The notes under the pieces: generated by a model
What the model was told of the DNA's origin: nothing
What the model saw: only the letters and a program-made list of their open reading frames with translations
Databases searched by the model: none
In this document: piece by piece, positions 1 through 5,561 of the stretch
Layout: the number at the start of each line of letters is the position of its first letter
Numbering within the stretch: the first letter of the stretch is position 1
From: Dehalococcoidia bacterium
GTDB taxonomy: Bacteria > Chloroflexota > Dehalococcoidia > Lucifugimonadales > UBA3495
Assembly (NCBI GenBank): GCA_022823105.1
Contig: JAJDXU010000264.1
Coordinates: forward strand, 1-7,178
Reading direction: 5' to 3'
Length of the DNA: 7,178 nt
Position numbers and translations under genes: made by a program

Positions 1-1
1 T

Positions 2-325
2 GATAAGAACGGGCAAGCGCTGAAAGTGGGAAAGGCGATAGATTACATCGCCGGACGAGAAGGCGCTCACATAATCGCCCCAACTGGCGACATTCGGGTG
101 GATGTCAGAATAGCATGGGTTTCACAGGAGCCCACGCCAGAAATTATCCCGAGCATCGATTTCAACCACTGGGATGCTTGGAGGCAGTTCGTGATTGACG
201 CCGGCATGAGACTGTTATCAGCTCAAACCAAATCCGGCGTGAGTCTGATCGATCACACAATTGCCGTGCCGACGGCCGACGATCAACACGAGACTCTGCG
301 CATACAGAAAAAACGGCCCATGTGA
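2..325 (+). CDS. Unrecognised protein, C-terminal part (runs off left edge)
   Basis: This frame is open from the left edge to a TGA at 323-325. The first in-window start candidate is a GTG at 26, but the reading frame continues upstream of it (D-K-N-G-Q-A-L-K), so this is probably the tail of a longer protein. The translation is mixed and globular-looking, with an aromatic patch (D-F-N-H-W-D-A-W-R-Q-F) near the middle and a basic end (R-I-Q-K-K-R-P-M). I see no membrane segment, signal peptide or known motif. Codon use is less GC-biased than in the acylase gene downstream (ATA, TTA and AGA codons occur), which could mean a horizontally acquired gene or a non-coding stretch that happens to be open. 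It lies 65 nt upstream of the acylase on the same strand. No function is assigned. Confidence 0.45.
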   Translation, partial: DKNGQALKVGKAIDYIAGREGAHIIAPTGDIRVDVRIAWVSQEPTPEIIPSIDFNHWDAWRQFVIDAGMRLLSAQTKSGVSLIDHTIAVPTADDQHETLRIQKKRPM

Positions 326-390
326 AAGCATCGTGCCCAACGCGCTGTCCTGTTGTACCATGACTTCAACCCCCACTGGAGCATCCCAAC

Positions 391-2748
391 ATGACTGCAA
401 CCGCCCTTGGCGCAGCCAACATCACCCCCGCCGATCTCGCCGCCGCCGTTCCGGCCATGGACGGCGAACTCGCGCTGCCCGGCCTCCACGACACCGTCAA
501 CGTATGGCGAGACAGCCTGGGCATACCCCACGTACGCGCCGCCAACGAGCATGACGCCTGGTTCGCCCAGGGGTTCGTGACCGCCCAGGACCGCCTGTGG
601 GCCATGGAGTTCGACCGTCTCCGCGCCGTCGGCCGTTGGGCCGAGGCCGCCGGCAAGGCCGCCCTGGGCCAGGACATGCAGATGCGTCGCCACCGCCTGG
701 AGGACTCCGCGCGCGCCGATTGTTCGGCCGCCGGCCCTCGCGCCACGGCCATGCTCGAGGCGTACGCCGCCGGCGTCAACGCCTTCATCAACAGCGGCGC
801 TCCGCTCCCCGTGGAATACGCCATCACCGGCATCGAACCCGAACCGTGGGAACCCTGGCACAGCCTCGCCATCTTCAAGGTCCGCCACATCTTCATGGGC
901 GTCTTCGAAAGCAAGGCGTGGCGCGCCCGCCTAGTCAAGGAGTTGGGACCCGAACGCGCTGCCGAACTCTTCCCGTCCTACCCGCCCGGCCAGCCCGTCA
1001 TCATCCCCACCGGCGCGGACTACGACGGCCCCGTGGATATCGGCCTGCAGCAGATGCTGGACGCCGCCGCCGACCTCAACCTCGTCGGCGAAACCGACAG
1101 CGGTTCCAACTCGTGGGTGATCTCCGGGTCCCGCACCGCCACCGGCAAGCCCATCCTCGCCGGCGACAGCCACCGCGGCCTTGACACTCCCAGCGTCTAC
1201 TACCAGAACCATGTCGCCTGCGACACCTTCGACGTCATCGGCGTCTCTTTCGCCGGCCTGCCCGGATTCCCCCACTTCGGCCACAACGGCCACGTTGCAT
1301 GGTGTGTCACCCACACCGCCGCCGACTACCAGGACCTCTACATTGAGCGGTTCAACGACGCCGACGCCTCCCTCTACCAGCGGGAAGAGGACTGGTTCAA
1401 CGCCGACGTCCGCGACGAGGTCATCAGGGTTCGCGACGGTGAGGATGTTCATATCCGCACCTGGAGCACCCATCACGGCCCTGTGGTCGGCGGCGACCCG
1501 CTCACCGGTTACGCGCTGGCCCTTGGCTACACCGCCGGCGACGGCCCCGACCCGTGGACCGACATCCTGTGTTCGATGCTCGATGCCCACACCGTCCCCG
1601 AACTCGCCGACGCCATGGACGGCTGGGTCGACCCGGTGAACAACTTCGTCATGGCCGACTCCAGCGGCAACATCGGTTACCAGTGCCGCGGCGAGATTCC
1701 CCGCCGTCCCGGCGACGCTCCGGCGCCGCTGCCCGTCGCAGGCTGGGACGACCAACACGAATGGCAGGGCCCCATCCCGTTCGAGGACATGCCCCGCAAC
1801 ATCAATCCGCCCGAGGGCTACATCGCCACCGCCAACAACCGCCCGGTGGCCGCCGACTACCCTTATTACATCTCCATGGACTTCGCCCCGGGCTACCGGG
1901 CCATGCGCGTCACCCACGGCATCAAGTCCATCAAGAATCCGTCCGCCAACGACATGGGACGCATCCACGCCGAGCGTCTGTCGTTGCCCGCCCAGACCTA
2001 CCTCTCAGCCCTATCCAGAATCCTCAATCCCTCCGACGCCCACACGGCCTCGGCCCTGCGCCGCCTGCGCGCCTGGTCCGGCAGCATGGACCCCGACGCC
2101 GTGGCGCCCACCATCTACAGCGCCATGCGCGACGCCCTCATCTGGCGTCTCCTCAAGCACAACATCGGCGAACGTCTCGCCGCCCTGGCCTGGGAACCCG
2201 TCGACCGTGGCCGCGGCGTGTTCCTCAACCGGTTCCGCAACCTGGTCACCGACGCCATCGCCGCCAACGACACCGCCCTGTTGCCCAACCGGGAGACCTG
2301 GCCCACCGCGTTGAGCGCCGCGTTGGACGAGGGGGTACGAACGCTTACCGCCAAGCTGGGCCGAAACGCCGACAACTGGACCTGGAGTCGAGTCCACCAC
2401 ACCCGCCCGCAGCATCCCTTGTCCCTCTCGTTCCCCCAACTCGGTGAGTTGCTCGACCCGCCGCAGGTCTCCACCGGCGGCGACGGCGACACTCCGTGGG
2501 CCGGCGCCTACTCCCCGGCGGACTTTGCTGCGCTGGGCGGCATGTCAGTGTTCCGCTACGCCTACGATCCGGCCGACTGGGAGCGTTCCCTTTGGGCGGT
2601 GCCCCTGGGCTCGTCAGGCCATCCCGGCAGCCGCCATTTCGCCGACCAGGCCGAAATGTGGAGCAACGTCCGGATGGCCCCCATGCTCTACGGCTGGGAC
2701 CGCATCGCCGCCCAAGCCGAGACTACGCAGACCCTGCAACCCGGTTAG
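391..2748 (+). CDS. Penicillin acylase family protein (Ntn-hydrolase, S45-type)
   Basis: This is a complete 785-residue member of the penicillin/cephalosporin/acyl-homoserine-lactone acylase family. These enzymes hydrolyse amide bonds after self-cleaving into alpha and beta chains. The alpha region (about residues 29-90) carries the family pattern V-W-R-D-S-L-G-I-P-H then A-Q-G-F-V-T-A-Q-D-R-L-W. The predicted cleavage is G238/S239, making Ser239 of G-S-N-S-W the beta-chain N-terminal nucleophile. His261 (G-D-S-H) falls at beta position 23, as in cephalosporin and AHL acylases. Asn418 in N-N-F-V-M-A-D, followed by G-N-I-G-Y, is the candidate oxyanion Asn. Further family motifs are F-G-H-N-G-H-V-A-W and a C-terminal G-H-P-G-S-R-H-F-A-D-Q (743-753). 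GGAG at 378-381, 9 nt before the ATG, supports this start. I see no signal peptide, although many relatives are periplasmic or secreted. The substrate cannot be read from sequence: a beta-lactam, an acyl-homoserine lactone or another N-acyl amide are all possible. Confidence 0.95.
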   Translation: MTATALGAANITPADLAAAVPAMDGELALPGLHDTVNVWRDSLGIPHVRAANEHDAWFAQGFVTAQDRLWAMEFDRLRAVGRWAEAAGKAALGQDMQMRRHRLEDSARADCSAAGPRATAMLEAYAAGVNAFINSGAPLPVEYAITGIEPEPWEPWHSLAIFKVRHIFMGVFESKAWRARLVKELGPERAAELFPSYPPGQPVIIPTGADYDGPVDIGLQQMLDAAADLNLVGETDSGSNSWVISGSRTATGKPILAGDSHRGLDTPSVYYQNHVACDTFDVIGVSFAGLPGFPHFGHNGHVAWCVTHTAADYQDLYIERFNDADASLYQREEDWFNADVRDEVIRVRDGEDVHIRTWSTHHGPVVGGDPLTGYALALGYTAGDGPDPWTDILCSMLDAHTVPELADAMDGWVDPVNNFVMADSSGNIGYQCRGEIPRRPGDAPAPLPVAGWDDQHEWQGPIPFEDMPRNINPPEGYIATANNRPVAADYPYYISMDFAPGYRAMRVTHGIKSIKNPSANDMGRIHAERLSLPAQTYLSALSRILNPSDAHTASALRRLRAWSGSMDPDAVAPTIYSAMRDALIWRLLKHNIGERLAALAWEPVDRGRGVFLNRFRNLVTDAIAANDTALLPNRETWPTALSAALDEGVRTLTAKLGRNADNWTWSRVHHTRPQHPLSLSFPQLGELLDPPQVSTGGDGDTPWAGAYSPADFAALGGMSVFRYAYDPADWERSLWAVPLGSSGHPGSRHFADQAEMWSNVRMAPMLYGWDRIAAQAETTQTLQPG

Positions 2749-2787
2749 TAGCTGCAACACCAGCGCAGCACAGCCGGTGGAATCGAG

Positions 2788-3069
2788 ATGGTTACTGTAC
2801 CGGCCACGAGCGCCAGATATACTGGGCCACTTGTGATTGCCACAGCGCTCCCAATCGTTTTGGCGATGGAAGCGACGGTCGCGGTGTTGCTTGCTGTCCC
2901 AGCGGTCATCCACGCCGTGAAAGCGCTTGTACAGGAAAACAACGCAATATTCTGGATGATGGCGCTGTTGCCGGCATCGGCCATAGCCTCAAGCACCACG
3001 GTGCTTGCAGCCAGGATCCTGTGGAGGGCGAGCGAACCAACCGACGACTATCAGGATAGGAACAACTGA
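2788..3069 (+). CDS. Small hydrophobic membrane protein, unrecognised
   Basis: A 93-residue ORF starts 39 nt after the acylase stop. Residues about 11-48 form a long hydrophobic stretch that could hold one or two transmembrane helices. Residues about 51-79 form another, followed by a charged tail (R-A-S-E-P-T-D-D-Y-Q-D-R-N-N). A few charges (E28, H42, K45, E49) interrupt the hydrophobic runs. The ATG at 2788 has only a weak purine-rich upstream sequence (GGTGGA at 2777-2782). Codon use is less biased to G/C at the third position than in the acylase, so a chance ORF cannot be excluded. It sits on the acylase strand and is followed after 11 nt by another short hydrophobic ORF, which favours a real small operon. 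I do not recognise a family. Confidence 0.5.
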   Translation: MVTVPATSARYTGPLVIATALPIVLAMEATVAVLLAVPAVIHAVKALVQENNAIFWMMALLPASAIASSTTVLAARILWRASEPTDDYQDRNN

Positions 3070-3080
3070 GCCGGCGGGGC

Positions 3081-3203
3081 ATGAGTTCCCGCGAATTGAG
3101 ATTGCTCGGCTCAGTATGGGTCGTTGGATTGACCCTCCTGGGCACGGCTCATTTGCTGGCTGCGCAGTTCGGAATCGACGATACTGTCGAGTTCGACGTT
3201 TGA
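3081..3203 (+). CDS. Possible 40-residue single-pass membrane peptide
   Basis: This short ORF runs from an ATG at 3081 to a TGA at 3201-3203. It reads M-S-S-R-E-L-R, then a hydrophobic segment at about residues 8-31 (starting L-L-G-S-V-W-V-V-G-L), then an acidic tail ending I-D-D-T-V-E-F-D-V. The layout is a basic N-terminus, one transmembrane-length helix and an acidic C-terminus, which is typical of small membrane peptides. A G-rich stretch (GGCGGGG at 3073-3079) lies very close to the ATG, so the ribosome-binding site is doubtful. It starts 11 nt after the stop of the 93-residue hydrophobic ORF. It could instead be a chance ORF in the convergent junction. No family is recognised. Confidence 0.35.
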   Translation: MSSRELRLLGSVWVVGLTLLGTAHLLAAQFGIDDTVEFDV

Positions 3204-3211
3204 CGACATTA

Positions 3212-3239
3212 CCTGGTAGGGGTGGCCTGGTAGGGGTGG
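3212..3239. repeat. Direct tandem duplication, 14-bp unit x2
   Basis: The unit CCTGGTAGGGGTGG occurs twice back to back (3212-3225 and 3226-3239). The next three bases (CCT at 3240-3242) begin a third copy. It lies in the non-coding junction between the plus-strand small ORFs and the stop of the minus-strand CoA transferase subunit B. It does not fold into an obvious hairpin, so I do not read it as a terminator. Polymerase slippage is the simplest origin. Confidence 0.9.
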
Positions 3240-3271
3240 CCTCTTTTGCTGTGGTTGCGTTCCCGGCGGTT

Positions 3272-3961
3272 CTAATCGGGTCGGACCCGTATCTCCCGCA
3301 GGTCGTCGGCGATGATCAGCTTGGCTTCGGTCTGCTCCTGGATGTCTTCGGGGGACCAGCCGGGGGCGTGCTCACGCAACACGAAACCCTGCTCCGTTAT
3401 CTCGAACAGGCCAAGGTCGGTCGCCAGCAGCTTGACAACGCCGGGCGCCGTGATGGGCAGGTTGCAGTTCTTAAGCACGCGCGGCGCGCCGTTACGCTGG
3501 TTGTGTTCCATGGCGATGAAAACGCGCTTGGCGCAGGCGGCCAGGTCCATTGCTCCGCCGATTCCGCCGCCCTTGCGAACGGGGATGCGCCAGTTGGCAA
3601 AATCGCCGTTCTCGGAGACCTCGTAGGCGCCCATCACCGTGACATCGACCATGCCCTTGCGGATGAGTCCGAATGAATCGGCGTGGTGCACGATGGCCAT
3701 GCCTGGCAGGGCGACGACGTTCTGGCCGCCGGCGTTAACCAGGTGCCTGTCTTCCTCTCCGGCAGGAGCCAGCGGGCCGAATCCGATCACCCCGTTTTCG
3801 GAGTGGAAGATGATCTCCTTGTCCGGCTCACACTCCAGGTAGTTGGAGCAGAGTGTGGGCATTCCCACGCCCAGGTTGACGATCCAGCCGTCCTGGAACT
3901 CCATGGCGAGGCGATCGCACATGGTCTGGCGGGACAGGCGGGGCGTATCGGCGGTAGTCAT
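3272..3961 (-). CDS. 3-oxoacid CoA-transferase family, subunit B (beta)
   Basis: This 229-residue protein is the beta subunit of a family I CoA transferase, of the AtoA/ScoB/PcaJ type. The enzyme moves CoA between carboxylic acids (typically succinyl-CoA or acetyl-CoA and a 3-oxoacid or short fatty acid) through a glutamyl-CoA intermediate. The family signature F-H-S-E-N-G-V-I-G is at residues 52-60, with Glu55 the catalytic glutamate. Other family blocks are N-L-G-V-G-M-P-T (29-36), the glycine-rich R-K-G-G-G-I-G-G-A-M-D-L (129-140) and T-D-L-G-L-F-E (181-187). The ATG at 3961 is chosen over in-frame upstream starts, including a TTG at 4012, because AAGGAG sits 9 nt before it and family members begin near this point. 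It follows subunit A with a 78-nt gap on the same strand. The exact acid substrate is not determinable here. Confidence 0.93.
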   Translation of the reverse strand: MTTADTPRLSRQTMCDRLAMEFQDGWIVNLGVGMPTLCSNYLECEPDKEIIFHSENGVIGFGPLAPAGEEDRHLVNAGGQNVVALPGMAIVHHADSFGLIRKGMVDVTVMGAYEVSENGDFANWRIPVRKGGGIGGAMDLAACAKRVFIAMEHNQRNGAPRVLKNCNLPITAPGVVKLLATDLGLFEITEQGFVLREHAPGWSPEDIQEQTEAKLIIADDLREIRVRPD

Positions 3962-3970
3962 AGTCGCGGG

Positions 3971-3976
3971 CTCCTT
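3971..3976 (-). promoter_or_regulatory. Shine-Dalgarno site fixing the subunit B start
   Basis: On the minus strand this reads AAGGAG, 9 nt before the ATG at 3961-3959. The reading frame stays open upstream to a TTG at 4012, so this site decides in favour of the shorter 229-residue product. Confidence 0.8.
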
Positions 3977-4039
3977 CGTTCGGCGATAAGTCATTGGACG
4001 CGGGGCGGGCAACCATTTGCCAGCGAGCGGTATTGCGGA

Positions 4040-4738
4040 TCAGTCCCAGATGCCGTCTTCGGGGATCTTCACCAGGCGATCGACGTAGACACCGGGGACG
4101 TGGACGCAGTCGGGGTCGATCTCGCCCGGCTCCACGATGCTGTCTTCGACTTCCACCACGGTGATGTCGGCGGCCATTGCCATTATGGGATTGAAGTTGC
4201 GCTGGGTGAGCCGGAACTGGAGATTGCCGAATGTGTCGGCGCGATAGGCGCGGATCAGGGCGAAGTCGGCAGGCAACGGGTATTCGAGCACGTAGGTGCG
4301 TCCGTTGATTTCACGGTGCTCCTTGCCTTCGGCGAGTTCGGTGCCGACGCTGGCGGGGGTGTAGAAAGCGCCGATACCGGCGGCGGCGGCGCGCATCCGC
4401 TCTGCCAGTGTGCCCTGGGGGACCAACTCGGCGTCCAGTTCGTCGTCGTTGTACATCTGGACGAATGGGGTGATCTGCGACGGGTGCGTGGGGGCGGTGA
4501 AGGCGCAGATCATCTTCTTGACCTGCCGCGCTTCGATCAGGGTGCCCACGTCAACGCGGTCATCGAGGGAGCCGGCGTTGTTGGATATCCCGGTGAGTTC
4601 CTTGACGCCGAGGCGGTGGACGGCGGCCAACAGGTTGCGGGCGAGGCCCACGTTGCCAAAACCGGGCGACATAAAAGTCATGCCGTCCTTCATGTCGGCG
4701 ACGGCGGAATCGAAATCGGGATATACCTTGTTCTTCAT
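4040..4738 (-). CDS. 3-oxoacid CoA-transferase family, subunit A (alpha)
   Basis: This 232-residue protein is the alpha subunit partner of the downstream beta subunit; together they form the active transferase. The N-terminal family block is D-G-M-T-F-M-S-P-G-F-G-N-V-G (18-31), a variant of the usual D-G-x-x-x-x-x-G-G-F-G-x-x-G-x-P signature: Pro25 replaces the first Gly and the closing Pro is absent. Then come L-T-G-I-S-N-N-A-G (48-56), G-I-G-A-F-Y-T-P-A-S-V-G-T (121-133), R-A-D-T-F-G-N-L (166-173), R-N-F-N-P-I-M-A-M-A-A (180-190) and P-G-V-Y-V-D-R (215-221). Length and motif order match AtoD/ScoA/PcaI-type subunits. GGGAG lies 9 nt before the ATG. Its own promoter appears at 4789-4816. Likely roles are ketone-body or short-chain fatty-acid activation or aromatic-degradation 3-oxoadipate activation; neighbours do not decide between them. 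Confidence 0.93.
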   Translation of the reverse strand: MKNKVYPDFDSAVADMKDGMTFMSPGFGNVGLARNLLAAVHRLGVKELTGISNNAGSLDDRVDVGTLIEARQVKKMICAFTAPTHPSQITPFVQMYNDDELDAELVPQGTLAERMRAAAAGIGAFYTPASVGTELAEGKEHREINGRTYVLEYPLPADFALIRAYRADTFGNLQFRLTQRNFNPIMAMAADITVVEVEDSIVEPGEIDPDCVHVPGVYVDRLVKIPEDGIWD

Positions 4739-4764
4739 CGGGAAAGGCTCCCAGTTGAGTTTGG

Positions 4765-4781
4765 GTCGGCGGACTGCCGAC
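4765..4781 (-). promoter_or_regulatory. Perfect 6-bp inverted repeat at the predicted transcript start
   Basis: The arms GTCGGC (4765-4770) and GCCGAC (4776-4781) flank a 5-nt loop. With the -10 box ending at 4789, transcription should begin near 4782, so this dyad would be the first nucleotides of the CoA transferase mRNA. It could be a 5' stabilising hairpin or a repressor operator. There is no T-run, so it is not an intrinsic terminator. Confidence 0.5.
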
Positions 4782-4788
4782 GCGCGCC

Positions 4789-4816
4789 ATTATACAAGCA
4801 ACGGGAGCCGGGACAA
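4789..4816 (-). promoter_or_regulatory. Sigma-70-type promoter for the CoA transferase genes
   Basis: On the minus strand the sequence is TTGTCC (4816-4811), a 16-nt spacer, then an exact TATAAT (4794-4789). It lies in the 93-nt gap between the small-protein stop and the subunit A start, giving a leader of about 44 nt. This indicates that the two CoA transferase genes can be transcribed independently of the genes upstream of them. Confidence 0.7.
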
Positions 4817-4831
4817 GCGCGTGCGCGCCAT

Positions 4832-5020
4832 CTAGGGTTCGGTGTCGTACACGATCTTGCCGTCGCGCCAGGTGGCGACATAGCCGTCCAGTGCAATGGC
4901 ACGTTTGCGTGCCTTGTAGGCGGCGCGCCGCAGGGCGGCCAGGCCTCCGTCAGTTTGAGGGTTGTAAGGACGACCCTCTCCCTGATCGCGCTGTTGCGAA
5001 ACTTCATACAGTGTGGTCAT
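4832..5020 (-). CDS. Small partner protein of zeta-like kinase, putative antitoxin
   Basis: This 62-residue protein has a polar N-terminal half (M-T-T-L-Y-E-V-S-Q-Q-R-D), a basic amphipathic helix (A-L-R-R-A-A-Y-K-A-R-K-R-A, about 29-41) and a closing G-Y-V-A-T-W-R-D-G-K-I-V (46-57). The W-R-D-G-K-I-V ending resembles, from memory, small proteins found beside COG4185-type zeta-like kinases, but I cannot confirm that here. Its start overlaps the kinase end by 17 nt in a different frame, so translation is probably coupled. AAGGAG at 5034-5029, 8 nt before the ATG, strongly supports the start. The gene order is kinase then small protein. Antitoxin function is inferred from position only; it could be an unrelated conserved hypothetical. 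Confidence 0.75.
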   Translation of the reverse strand: MTTLYEVSQQRDQGEGRPYNPQTDGGLAALRRAAYKARKRAIALDGYVATWRDGKIVYDTEP

Positions 5021-5540
5021 GGTCGTCGCTCCTTGCGATCAATGTCGGAGAGGCGGTTGTACTGTCGTACAACACCCATTCGTCAACCAGATCCTTATAG
5101 ATCGCGTCGAAATTGCGCCTGCCGGCGTCAAACCGTCGGCGGATAACATCCTCCGGTATGTTATGCCCGCCATGCCTGACCCGTTGCCCTACCCTGATTA
5201 TAGCTACTTCCGGCGATGGCAAGGTTAGAAAATGCAGAACCACGCGGTAGCCCTGCGCCTGCCAGCGTGGGATCATACTAGCATAAGTGCGCCCGCTGAG
5301 AGTGGTCTCGAAGGCGAAACTCCGGCCTTCGGAGGCGTATCTACGGATCATGTCCAGCATCATCCGGCCGGCGGCGACGGCTTCCTGTTCCGGCTGGAGC
5401 GGGTTCAGTCCCTCTGCGATCAGGTCGGCGTTGACGAAGGTCGGACAGTTCGCTTCGTTGGGGAGAAATTCCCGGGCGAAGGTGGTTTTGCCGGCTCCGT
5501 TGGGGCCGGCAATGATCATGATGATCTGGTCGTGTGGCAC
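5004..5540 (-). CDS. Zeta-toxin-like P-loop kinase (COG4185-like)
   Basis: This 178-residue P-loop phosphotransferase resembles the zeta toxin family. Zeta enzymes phosphorylate UDP-N-acetyl sugars; the substrate of this subgroup is not established. The Walker A motif is G-P-N-G-A-G-K-T-T (12-20), with Lys18 and Thr19. Then come F-V-N-A-D-L-I-A (35-42), with Asp39 a likely catalytic or metal-site acid, F-A-F-E-T-T-L-S-G (75-83), and the arginine-rich lid R-V-G-Q-R-V-R-H-G-G-H-N-I-P (116-129), followed by V-I-R-R-R-F. A typical W-V-L-Y-D-S-T block lies near the end (155-161). All key motifs look intact. The start is a GTG, 21 nt after the SthA-like stop and in the same frame. There is no clear Shine-Dalgarno site, so it may depend on coupling; an internal ATG at residue 8 is the alternative start. 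The gene overlaps the 62-residue protein by 17 nt. Confidence 0.85.
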   Translation of the reverse strand: MPHDQIIMIIAGPNGAGKTTFAREFLPNEANCPTFVNADLIAEGLNPLQPEQEAVAAGRMMLDMIRRYASEGRSFAFETTLSGRTYASMIPRWQAQGYRVVLHFLTLPSPEVAIIRVGQRVRHGGHNIPEDVIRRRFDAGRRNFDAIYKDLVDEWVLYDSTTASPTLIARSDDHDHTV

Positions 5541-5561
5541 GTTGGATGACGAACGTGGTGG

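Noticed and set aside
931..1968. 345-codon minus-strand ORF opposite the acylase gene
   Set aside because: It is the antisense shadow of a strongly GC3-biased gene. The translation is Gly/Val/Ala-rich with no motifs, while the plus strand encodes clear family motifs throughout.
2773..2804. Possible hairpin GCCGGT/ACCGGC after the acylase stop as a terminator
   Set aside because: The stem is only 6 bp with a 20-nt loop, no T-run follows, and it encloses the start codon of the next ORF.
3962..4012. Longer subunit B with 17 extra N-terminal residues from a TTG start
   Set aside because: The extra residues (M-P-A-P-R-P-M-T-Y-R-R-T-K-E-P) do not resemble the family, the start is TTG, and AAGGAG sits at the right distance from the internal ATG at 3961.
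3683..5146. 487-codon plus-strand ORF antisense to CoA transferase subunits, the small protein and the kinase
   Set aside because: It spans four well-supported minus-strand genes and the promoter gap. Its translation is low-complexity Gly/Val/Asp-rich and has no recognisable domain or ribosome-binding site.
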